A stretch of DNA of 64,000 bases from RPQJ01 sp963732375 (lineage in GTDB: Bacteria > Pseudomonadota > Gammaproteobacteria > Steroidobacterales > Steroidobacteraceae): the NCBI GenBank assembly GCA_963732375.1, contig CAVSZE010000014.1, positions 62,001 through 126,000 on the forward strand. Direction: 5' to 3'. Position 1 is the stretch's first letter, and every line of letters begins with the position of its first letter. The notes under the pieces were generated by a model. The model searched no databases. It had not been told where the DNA came from and saw only the letters and a program-made list of their open reading frames with translations. This document shows positions 57,094 through 64,000 of the stretch, in pieces. Made by a program: the position numbers and the translations under genes.

Positions 57094-58095
57094 GTGACCA
57101 CCGATACCGGAGCCGAACTTCAGCGCGACCCCGAGCGGCGCCTGCGACACTTCCTCACGCTCGAAGGACTCGGGCGCGACGAGCTCGAACAGCTGCTCGA
57201 CCTCGCTCAGTTCTACGTGCGGACCCCGGGCGACATGCCGCCGCGCGACCAGACTCTCGCCGGCCGGACGGTCGCGAACCTGTTCTTCGAACCGAGCACC
57301 CGCACCCGAGTCTCGTTCGAGCTCGCCGCCCGGCGCCTCGGCGCCGACGTCGTCAACCTGGACCTGCAGTCGTCCTCGCGGGTCAAGGGCGAGACGGTGC
57401 TCGACACCATCTACACGCTGCAGGCGATGCTGGTGGACGTGTTCGTGATGCGCGATGCCGAGCCGGGCCTTCCCGCCTACGTCGCGCGGCATGTCGCGCC
57501 GCACGCCTGCGTGCTGAATGCCGGCGAGGCGCACGTCTCCCACCCTACGCAGGGACTGCTCGACACGCTGACGATCCGGCAGCGCAAGGGCGACCTGCGC
57601 ACCACCAGCGTCGCGATCGTCGGGGACATCCTCCACTCGCGCGTCGCCCGCTCCACGGGAACCGCGCTGCTCGCGCTGGGCGTCGGCGATCTGCGGCTGG
57701 TGAGCCCGGTGAGCCTGATGCCCGAGGCCGGCGAGCTGGCCGGCGCCAGCCGTTACCACTCGCTCGCGGACGGCATACGCGGCGCGGACGTGGTGATGGC
57801 GCTGCGCATCCAGCGCGAACGCATCCCCGACTCCGCATCGCTGGACGCCGAAGCGTTCAACCGCGAGTGGGGCATCACCGCGGAGAACCTGCGATACGCA
57901 AAACCGGACGCCATTGTCATGCACCCGGGACCGATGAACCGCGGCGTGGAGATCACCAACGAGGTCGCGGACGGCCCGCAGTCGGTCATTCGCCAGCAGG
58001 TGAGCAACGGTGTCGCCGTGCGCATGGCGGTACTCGCCACCATCGTGCGCAACGTGCAGGCGCGTAACGTCGAGGCGGGCCGGAGGGCTGGATGA
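57094..58095 (+). CDS. pyrB: Aspartate carbamoyltransferase catalytic subunit
   Basis: 333 residues from a GTG with GGAG before it. Carbamoyl phosphate site FFEPSTRTRVSFELA, NAGEAHVSHPTQGLLDTLTI and the MHPGPMNRGVEI end of the active site. Makes carbamoyl-aspartate for pyrimidines. In Pseudomonas it is joined by a pyrC-like subunit; here a PyrK-like protein follows instead, overlapping by 4 bp (ATGA). Confidence 0.95.
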   Translation: MTTDTGAELQRDPERRLRHFLTLEGLGRDELEQLLDLAQFYVRTPGDMPPRDQTLAGRTVANLFFEPSTRTRVSFELAARRLGADVVNLDLQSSSRVKGETVLDTIYTLQAMLVDVFVMRDAEPGLPAYVARHVAPHACVLNAGEAHVSHPTQGLLDTLTIRQRKGDLRTTSVAIVGDILHSRVARSTGTALLALGVGDLRLVSPVSLMPEAGELAGASRYHSLADGIRGADVVMALRIQRERIPDSASLDAEAFNREWGITAENLRYAKPDAIVMHPGPMNRGVEITNEVADGPQSVIRQQVSNGVAVRMAVLATIVRNVQARNVEAGRRAG

Positions 58096-58982
58096 GCGAG
58101 CGGGCGCACCGCGGCACGATCTTCGTCGAGGATGCGCCGCTGCTCGCGCAGCAGCAGTACCCTGGCGACCAGTTCGTGATCCGGCTCGGCGCCCCGAAGT
58201 GCGCGCGGGCGGCGACCCCAGGCAGTTTCGTCCACCTGACCTGCGATCCGCTGCTGCCGATGCGGCGCCCGCTGTCGATCATGCGAGCCGACCCGAAGGC
58301 CGGCTGGATCGACATCCTCTACAAGATCGTGGGCCCGGGCCTCGAAGCACTTTCCAAGCAGCCGCTCGGCGCGACGATTTCAGTCATGGGGCCGATTGGC
58401 CACGGTTTCGTGGCGTCGCCGTCACGACCACGAACCCTGCTGGTCGGCGGCGGCGTGGGCATCCCGCCGATGGTGTTTATCGCCGACTCACTCCGGTCGC
58501 GCAGCGACGCGCGATGGCAGCCGCTGGCACTGATGGGATCGGAAATACCCTTCCCGTTCCGCGCGCGACCATCGACCATCGTGGTGCCCGGCATGCCCGC
58601 CGAGGCGATCGCCTGCATGCCGCTGCTCGACGACTGGGGCGTGCCAAGCAGGCTCGCGACGCTGGCCGGTTTTCCCGGCTGCTTTGACGGCTATGTGACC
58701 GACCTCGCCGCTGCGTGGCTCGGCTCGCTGGACGCGACCGCACTCGGAGAAGTCGAGATCTTCGCCTGCGGGCCGACGCCGATGCTGAAGGCAACCGCGG
58801 TCGTGGCCCGTCGATTCGGCGTGCCCTGCCAGGTGTCGCTCGAGGAGTTCATGGCCTGCGCAGTCGGCGGCTGCGCGGGTTGCGCAGTGCCGGTGGTCAC
58901 CGACACCGGGCTCGCGATGAAGCGCGTCTGCGTGGACGGCCCGGTGTTCGACGCCAACGCGGTGTTCCCGCCGGCCGCGTGA
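58092..58982 (+). CDS. PyrK-like flavin/2Fe-2S electron-transfer oxidoreductase
   Basis: 296 residues. FAD domain with MRRPLSIMRAD, NAD-binding loop LLVGGGVGIPPMVFIAD and EIFACGPTPMLKA. A C-terminal 2Fe-2S loop with MACAVGGCAGCAVPV and a fourth Cys in RVCVDGPVF. This matches PyrK, the electron-transfer subunit of class 1B dihydroorotate dehydrogenase. No pyrD is in the window, so the partner is unknown; it may serve another dehydrogenase. Coupled to pyrB by ATGA. Confidence 0.83.
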   Translation: MSERAHRGTIFVEDAPLLAQQQYPGDQFVIRLGAPKCARAATPGSFVHLTCDPLLPMRRPLSIMRADPKAGWIDILYKIVGPGLEALSKQPLGATISVMGPIGHGFVASPSRPRTLLVGGGVGIPPMVFIADSLRSRSDARWQPLALMGSEIPFPFRARPSTIVVPGMPAEAIACMPLLDDWGVPSRLATLAGFPGCFDGYVTDLAAAWLGSLDATALGEVEIFACGPTPMLKATAVVARRFGVPCQVSLEEFMACAVGGCAGCAVPVVTDTGLAMKRVCVDGPVFDANAVFPPAA

Positions 58983-59074
58983 GGGACTGTCCCCGCAGGG
59001 GACAGTCCCCTGCGGGGACAGTCCCTTTCGAAACCTCGTCGCGGAAAGGGACAGTCCCCTGCGGGGACAGTCCC
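58983..59074. repeat. REP-like block of five GGGACWGTCCC cores
   Basis: Fills the whole gap between the PyrK-like stop and the stop of the convergent pilU-like gene. Cores at 58983 (T-centred), 58998, 59015, 59048 and 59064 (A-centred). The first two form a perfect 12-bp-arm hairpin with loop GCA; the rest are direct copies around CTGCG spacers. Such blocks in Proteobacteria are often mobilised by Y1 (RAYT) transposases, none of which is in this window. It may also act as a two-way terminator. Confidence 0.85.
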
Positions 59075-60222
59075 TAACCGAAGTTGATCTTGGCCTCGAG
59101 GTTCGAGCGCGAATCGGCGTTGCTGGACGCCTCCTCCAGCGTGATCTTGCCGTCGAGGTACAGCTGGTAGAGCGCGACGTCGAAGCTCTGCATGCCCTGC
59201 TCGGCGCTGCGGATCAGCGCTTCCTTCACGCCGATCACGTCACCTTTCTTCACCAGCTCCTGCACGTGCGGGGTATTCAGCAGCACCTCGATCGCCGCGC
59301 AGCGCATGCCGTCCTTTCCCATCACCAGCCGCTGCGAAAGGATCGCCTTCAGGTACTGCGACAGGTCGAGGAAGATCTGCAGGTGCTGTTCCCGCGGGAA
59401 CATGTTGATGATGCGGTCGAGCGCCTCGGGCGCGTTGTTGGCATGCAGCGTCGCCAGGCACAGGTGGCCGGTGCCGGCGAACGTGATCGCGTATTCCATC
59501 GACTCGCGGTCGCGGATCTCGCCGATCAGGATCACGTCGGGTGCGGCGCGCATCGCGCTCCGTAGCGCGCGGTGGAACGACTTGGTGTCGAGCCCGACCT
59601 CGCGCTGGTTCACGATCGACTTCTTGTTCGAGTGCAGGAACTCGATCGGGTCCTCGACGGTGAGGATGTGATCGGACGAAATCAGGTTGCGATGGTTGAT
59701 CATCGCCGCAAGCGAGGTGGACTTGCCCGAGCCGGTGGCTCCCACCATCAGCACCAGCCCGCGCCTGAGCATCACCAGGTCTTTCATGATGGGCGGCAGC
59801 CCGAGTTCCTCGAACGTAGGCATCTCGGCGGTGATGTAGCGCAGCACCATCGCCGGGTTGCCGCGCTGGTGGAACACCGCGACGCGGAAGCGGCCGAGGC
59901 CGGGCTCGGAGACCGCGAAGTCGATCTCCAGCTCCTGCTGGAAGTAGTCGATCTGCTCCTGGTTCATCAGGCCGTAGGCCGCCTGCTTCACCTGGTCGGC
60001 CGTCAGCACCTGGCGGTTGACCGGGATGATGCGGCCCTCGATCTTGATCTTGATCGGCGAATTCGACGTGAAGAACAGGTCGGAAGCCTTCTTCTCGACC
60101 ATCAGCTTGAACAGCGGTCGCGTGTTGAGCACGAAGTTCCTGCTCGTGCCCGCGCCGGACGTCGAGTCGCTAAGCACCTGCTCAGTTGACGTGTTCGCGG
60201 GCTCGATATCGGCTTCCGTCAT
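59074..60222 (-). CDS. Second PilU-like twitching motility ATPase
   Basis: About 382 residues from the ATG at 60222. Walker A GATGSGKSTSLAAM, ILTVEDPIEFLHSNKKSIVNQREVGLD, Walker B region DVILIGEIRDRESMEYAITFAGTGHLCLATLHANN. Ends with DVALYQLYLDGKITLEEASSNADSRSNLEAKI, like PilU. The N-terminal 28-residue extension (ADIEPANTSTEQVLSD...) is extra. It follows the neighbouring pilU by 10 bp and is clearly a paralogue. Confidence 0.9.
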   Translation of the reverse strand: MTEADIEPANTSTEQVLSDSTSGAGTSRNFVLNTRPLFKLMVEKKASDLFFTSNSPIKIKIEGRIIPVNRQVLTADQVKQAAYGLMNQEQIDYFQQELEIDFAVSEPGLGRFRVAVFHQRGNPAMVLRYITAEMPTFEELGLPPIMKDLVMLRRGLVLMVGATGSGKSTSLAAMINHRNLISSDHILTVEDPIEFLHSNKKSIVNQREVGLDTKSFHRALRSAMRAAPDVILIGEIRDRESMEYAITFAGTGHLCLATLHANNAPEALDRIINMFPREQHLQIFLDLSQYLKAILSQRLVMGKDGMRCAAIEVLLNTPHVQELVKKGDVIGVKEALIRSAEQGMQSFDVALYQLYLDGKITLEEASSNADSRSNLEAKINFG

Positions 60223-60232
60223 GTGCCGACCC

Positions 60233-61378
60233 CTATTCCTCGTCCTCGAGGATCTTGAGAGCGCCCGACGCCTCGAGGTGCGCCTTGTCCGCGCGCTTGC
60301 TCTCAAGCTTGATGCGCAGGCGGATCTCGTTCTTCGAATCGGCGTTCCTGAGCGCCTCCTCGTACCCGATCACGCCCGCCTCGAACAGGTCGTACAGCGC
60401 CTGGTCGAAGGTCTTCATGCCGAGTCGGTTGGACTTGGCCATTATCTCCTTGATCGCGCTCACCTCGCCGCGGAAGATCAGGTCCGCGATAAGTGGCGTG
60501 TTCAGCATCACTTCCATCGCCGCGATGCGTCCCTTGCCCGCCTCGCGCGGTATCAGGCGCTGCGCGATCATGCCGCGGATATTCAGAGACAGGTCCATCA
60601 GCACCTGTTCACGCCGATCCTCGGGGAAGAAGTTGATGATGCGGTCCATCGCCTGGTTGGCGCTGTTCGCATGCAGCGTCGCGAGCACCAGGTGGCCGGT
60701 CTCGGCGAACTGTATGCCGTACTCCATCGTTTCGCGATCGCGGATTTCACCGATCAGGATCACGTCCGGCGCCTGGCGCAGCGTGTTCTTCAGCGCCATG
60801 TGCCAGCTCTCGGTGTCGACACCGACCTCGCGCTGGGTGACCACGCAGTTCCTGTGCGTGTGGACGTACTCGATCGGGTCCTCGATCGTGATGATGTGGC
60901 CGCGCGTCTTCTCGTTGCGATAGTCGAGCATCGCCGCGAGCGACGTGGACTTGCCCGAGCCGGTGGCGCCCACCAGGATCACGAGGCCGCGCTTCGACAT
61001 CACGACCTCTTTCAGGATCGGCGGCAGCTCGAGTTCGTCGATGGTCGGAACCTTGACGTTGATGGTGCGCAGCACCGCGCCGGTGAGTCCCATCTGCACG
61101 AACGCGCTCACGCGGAACCGGCCGATACCGGGCGGCGCAATGGCGAAATTGCATTCCTTGGTGGCGTCGAATTCCTTGGTCTGGCGATCGTTCATGATCG
61201 CGCGCACCAGCAACTGCGCCTGTTCGGGTGCCAACGGCTGGTTGGTCTGCGGCTTGATCTCGCCGTCGACCTTGATGGCCGGCGGAAAGCCCGCCGTGAT
61301 GAACAGATCCGACCCCTTGCGCTCGACCATGCGGCGCAGAAGGTCCTGCATGAGCTTGATGCCCTGGTCGCGGTCCAT
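60233..61378 (-). CDS. pilU: Twitching motility ATPase PilU
   Basis: 381 residues. N-terminal PAS-like part with SDLFITAGFPPAIKVDGEI and ECNFAIAPPGIGRFRVSAF. Walker A GATGSGKSTSLAAM, HIITIEDPIEYVHTHRNCVVTQREVGVD, DVILIGEIRDRETMEYGIQFAETGHLVLATLHANSANQAMDRI. Ends with the acidic LEDEE of PilU. Acts with PilT to pull pili in. Confidence 0.92.
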   Translation of the reverse strand: MDRDQGIKLMQDLLRRMVERKGSDLFITAGFPPAIKVDGEIKPQTNQPLAPEQAQLLVRAIMNDRQTKEFDATKECNFAIAPPGIGRFRVSAFVQMGLTGAVLRTINVKVPTIDELELPPILKEVVMSKRGLVILVGATGSGKSTSLAAMLDYRNEKTRGHIITIEDPIEYVHTHRNCVVTQREVGVDTESWHMALKNTLRQAPDVILIGEIRDRETMEYGIQFAETGHLVLATLHANSANQAMDRIINFFPEDRREQVLMDLSLNIRGMIAQRLIPREAGKGRIAAMEVMLNTPLIADLIFRGEVSAIKEIMAKSNRLGMKTFDQALYDLFEAGVIGYEEALRNADSKNEIRLRIKLESKRADKAHLEASGALKILEDEE

Positions 61379-61412
61379 ATCTACTCCCTTGCCACCCGGC
61401 CCCGGCCGGCGG

Positions 61413-62453
61413 TCAGAAATCGTCCTTGTTCTGCGCCCTGTAGCGCGCTTCTTCCTTGGTGATCAGGCCCTTCTGCAGATATTCCTTCAGGCACTGGTCG
61501 AGGGTCTGCATGCCGGCCTGCTGGCCTGTCTGGATGGCCGAGTACATCTGCGCGATCTTGCCCTCGCGAATCAGGTTCCTGATGGCGGGCGTGCCGATCA
61601 TGATCTCGTGGGCAGCGATGCGGCCGCCGCCGATGCGCTTGAGCAGCGTCTGCGAGATGACCGCGCGCAGCGATTCGGAGAGCATCGCGCGCACCATTTC
61701 CTTCTCCGCGGCCGGGAACACGTCCACGATGCGGTCGATGGTCTTGGCAGCCGAGCTGGTGTGCAGCGTGCCGAACACAAGGTGGCCGGTCTCGGCGCCG
61801 GTGAGCGCGAGGCGGATCGTCTCGAGGTCGCGCATTTCGCCCACCAGGATCACGTCCGGATCCTCGCGCAGCGCCGAGCGCAGAGCCTCGCTGAAACCGA
61901 GCGTGTCGCGGTGCACCTCGCGCTGGTTGATCAGGCAGCGCTTCGACTCGTGCACGAACTCGATCGGGTCCTCAATGGTGATGATGTGGTCGGGGCGGTT
62001 GTCGTTGACGTAGTTGATCATCGCCGCCAGGGTCGTGGACTTACCCGACCCGGTCGGCCCGGTGACCAGCACCAGCCCGCGCGGCTGCATCGAAATGTCC
62101 TTGAAGATCTTCGGCGCGTTCAGGTCGTCGAGCGACAGCACGACGGACGGGATGTTTCTGAACACCGAGGCGGCGCCGCGGTTCTGGTTGAAGGCGTTGA
62201 CGCGGAAGCGCGCGAGTTTCGGGATCTCGAACGAGAAGTCGGTTTCGTAGAACTCCTCGAAGGCCTTCCGTTGCTTGTCATTCATGATGTCGTACACCAT
62301 GCTGTGCACTTCCTTGTGCGTCAGCGGCGGCATGTTGATCCGCTTCATGTCGCCGTCGACACGGATCATCGGCGGCACTCCGGACGACAGGTGAAGGTCG
62401 GAGGCCTTGTTCTTGACTGCAAACGCCAGCAGCTGGGCAATATCGACGGCCAT
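61413..62453 (-). CDS. pilT: Type IV pilus retraction ATPase PilT
   Basis: About 346 residues from the ATG at 62453, with AAGGAG before it; the extension to 62660 is in frame but lacks family sequence. MAVDIAQLLAFAVKNKASDLHLSSG, Walker A GPTGSGKSTTLAAM, ASP box and EIMIGTPAIRNLIREGKIAQMYSAIQTG (AIRNLIRE motif). It disassembles pili to power retraction. Divergent from yggS. Confidence 0.96.
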   Translation of the reverse strand: MAVDIAQLLAFAVKNKASDLHLSSGVPPMIRVDGDMKRINMPPLTHKEVHSMVYDIMNDKQRKAFEEFYETDFSFEIPKLARFRVNAFNQNRGAASVFRNIPSVVLSLDDLNAPKIFKDISMQPRGLVLVTGPTGSGKSTTLAAMINYVNDNRPDHIITIEDPIEFVHESKRCLINQREVHRDTLGFSEALRSALREDPDVILVGEMRDLETIRLALTGAETGHLVFGTLHTSSAAKTIDRIVDVFPAAEKEMVRAMLSESLRAVISQTLLKRIGGGRIAAHEIMIGTPAIRNLIREGKIAQMYSAIQTGQQAGMQTLDQCLKEYLQKGLITKEEARYRAQNKDDF

Positions 62454-62541
62454 CTTGACTCCTTCGGGCCGGCGCGCCGGATCAAGGTCCGGAAGACTCA
62501 CGCTGGCAGCCGCAGTATAGATCAGCGGGTCGGACCCCAAT

Positions 62542-63237
62542 ATGTTAACCGCTCCGCAGTTCTCGCCCGACCGCCTGATTGCTGTCACGAATCGAATCAG
62601 CGCGGCAGCCCGCCGGGCCGGCCGGGACCCTGCAAGCGTGCGCCTGCTCGCCGTGAGCAAGCAACAGCCTGTGTCCGTCGTCAGGGCCGCTGCCGAAGCC
62701 GGACAGGCAGATTTCGGGGAAAACTACCTGCAGGAAGCCCTGGCCAAGGTGGACGCATTACGCAACCTGCCGCTCACCTGGCATTTCATCGGGCACCTGC
62801 AGGCCAACAAGACACGCGACGTCGCCACCGCCTTCCAGTGGGTCCATACGGTCGACCGCCCGCGGATTGCCGAGAGGCTGAGCGCCCAGCGGCCGCACTA
62901 TGCCGGTACGATGGACGTGCTGTTGCAGGTCAAGCTGGGTAACGAGCCGACCAAGGGCGGTATCGTGCCCGCCGACGCCCCGGCGCTCGCGGCAGTGGTC
63001 GCCGGGCTGCCACGGCTGCGACTGCGCGGACTGATGTGCATTCCCGAGCCCGCGACCGGCGAGGACGCACAGCGTGCGCCGTTTCGCCGGCTTCGGGAAT
63101 TGCTGGAAACGCTGCGCGAGCAGGGACACGCGCTGGATACCTTGTCCATGGGAATGAGCGACGATCTCGAGGCGGCCGTTGCCGAGGGCGCGACCATCGT
63201 GCGGGTCGGCACGGCGGTCTTCGGGCCACGCAACTGA
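62542..63237 (+). CDS. yggS: PLP homeostasis protein YggS
   Basis: 231 residues. Alanine racemase-like barrel: PLP lysine in VRLLAVSKQQP, FGENYLQEALAKVDAL, WHFIGHLQANKT and LSMGMSDDLEAAVAEGATIVRVGTAVFG. Keeps free PLP low; conserved beside proC and pilT. Confidence 0.95.
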   Translation: MLTAPQFSPDRLIAVTNRISAAARRAGRDPASVRLLAVSKQQPVSVVRAAAEAGQADFGENYLQEALAKVDALRNLPLTWHFIGHLQANKTRDVATAFQWVHTVDRPRIAERLSAQRPHYAGTMDVLLQVKLGNEPTKGGIVPADAPALAAVVAGLPRLRLRGLMCIPEPATGEDAQRAPFRRLRELLETLREQGHALDTLSMGMSDDLEAAVAEGATIVRVGTAVFGPRN

Positions 63238-63252
63238 ATCGGAGGCAACCGG

Positions 63253-64000
63253 ATGCGAATTGCATTCATAGGCGGAGGGCACATGACGACGGCCCTGGTG
63301 AGCGGGCTGCTGCGCCACGGAACTGTCGTGGACTCCGTGAGGGTCGCCGACCCGGTGGCGGCGCATCTGGAGCGGCTGGCCTTCGAGTACGGAGTGCAAG
63401 GCAGCACGGACAACCTCGAGGTCGTGGCGAATGCCGACCTTGTGGTGCTTGCGGTCAAGCCCCAGGACATGGCCGCGGCCGCAAGGGGCATCGCCCGCGG
63501 CCTCGCCGACCGACGCCGGCTGGTGGTGTCCGTCGCAGCGGGCATCCGCCTGGCCGACCTGGAACGATGGCTGGGCAGGGGCATCCCGATGGTGCGCGCG
63601 ATGCCCAACCGACCCGCGTTGATCGGCGCCGGCATCACTGCGCTCTATGCTGGCGACGGCACCACCGCCGATGACCGGGTCACTGTCGAGAGGCTGATGG
63701 CGGCAGCCGGTGAGACGGTTTGGCTCGAACAGGAGTCGCAGATGGACGCCGCGACGGCGATCTCCGGCAGCGGCCCCGCGTATTTCTTCCTGCTGATCGA
63801 GGCGCTCGAGGCCGCGGGCATGGAGATCGGCCTGCCGCACGAGACGTCGAGGCGCCTCGCCGCTGCGACCGCGAGGGGCGCCGGCCGCATGGCAGCCGAA
63901 AGCGGGCTGGAACCGGCGACCCTGCGCGAGCAGGTCACGTCCAGGGGCGGCACGACGGCCGCGGCGCTGGCGGTACTCGAGGCCGAAGGACTGCGCGCGA
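63253..64000 (+). CDS. proC: Pyrroline-5-carboxylate reductase (3' end outside window)
   Basis: At least 249 residues, cut by the window end. GGAGGCAACC before the ATG. NADPH fold MRIAFIGGGHMTTALVSGLL, VLAVKPQDM, MPNRPALIGAG and SGSGPAYFFLLIEALEAAG; the terminal SRGGTTAAALAVLE segment is reached before the cut. Last step of proline synthesis. Confidence 0.95.
   Translation, partial: MRIAFIGGGHMTTALVSGLLRHGTVVDSVRVADPVAAHLERLAFEYGVQGSTDNLEVVANADLVVLAVKPQDMAAAARGIARGLADRRRLVVSVAAGIRLADLERWLGRGIPMVRAMPNRPALIGAGITALYAGDGTTADDRVTVERLMAAAGETVWLEQESQMDAATAISGSGPAYFFLLIEALEAAGMEIGLPHETSRRLAAATARGAGRMAAESGLEPATLREQVTSRGGTTAAALAVLEAEGLRA

Overview
The window is 64 kb of a GC-rich (roughly 65%) chromosome. 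It comes from a gammaproteobacterium, probably near Xanthomonadales, Steroidobacterales or Nevskiales. The evidence is one complete rRNA operon (16S-tRNAIle-tRNAAla-23S-5S), a Pseudomonas-like order of pilT/pilU-yggS-proC and pilGHIJ-chpA beside gshB, a TyrA T-protein, PdxH, ErpA and RsmE. Most of the window is core chromosome. I saw no prophage, CRISPR array, integrase or insertion sequence.

Layout. 1-0.9 kb: the end of a SulP transporter. 1.0-9.3 kb: a same-strand (minus) block read as SpoIIE-type phosphatase/kinase (broken by three frameshifts), STAS antagonist, ECF sigma, membrane anti-sigma, a membrane-anchored Asn-Ala-Ala repeat protein, a large secreted metallopeptidase-propeller-barrel protein, and a PrsW-type membrane protease. 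It looks like one envelope-sensing module and is the best candidate here for an undescribed system. 9.5-11.5 kb: a small secreted protein, a membrane protein and a GNAT enzyme. 11.6-17.3 kb: the rRNA operon with tandem promoters, boxA sites and terminator. 17.3-22 kb: tyrS, an M23 peptidase, erpA, a DUF6776-like protein and rppH.

22-33 kb holds a scattered vitamin B12 uptake set: btuC, a btuD-like ATPase, a cobalamin riboswitch followed by btuB and a PduO-type adenosyltransferase, and btuF. It is interleaved with a GGDEF protein, tyrA, pdxH, a metzincin-like protein, an NmrA-like protein and an inositol monophosphatase-like protein. 33-38 kb: ampE/ampD, bioA, rsmE and an MDR oxidoreductase. 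38.2-40.3 kb: a two-gene operon of a fused monoheme cytochrome-porin (Cyc2-like) and a diheme c4-like lipoprotein, which suggests electron transfer across the outer membrane. 40-44 kb: a short EamA-like protein, an MBL hydrolase, and two near-identical HU-like genes flanking an SDR.

44-54 kb is the Chp chemosensory system of type IV pili (pilG, pilH, pilI, pilJ, chpA, chpC; no CheR or CheB gene here). Divergent from it runs gshB-tonB-yqgE-ruvX-pyrB-pyrK-like. A block of GGGACWGTCCC repeats follows, then three consecutive retraction-ATPase genes (pilT, pilU and a second pilU-like gene), and yggS and proC (cut by the window end). The chemosensory genes and the three motor ATPases probably act together in twitching motility and surface sensing.
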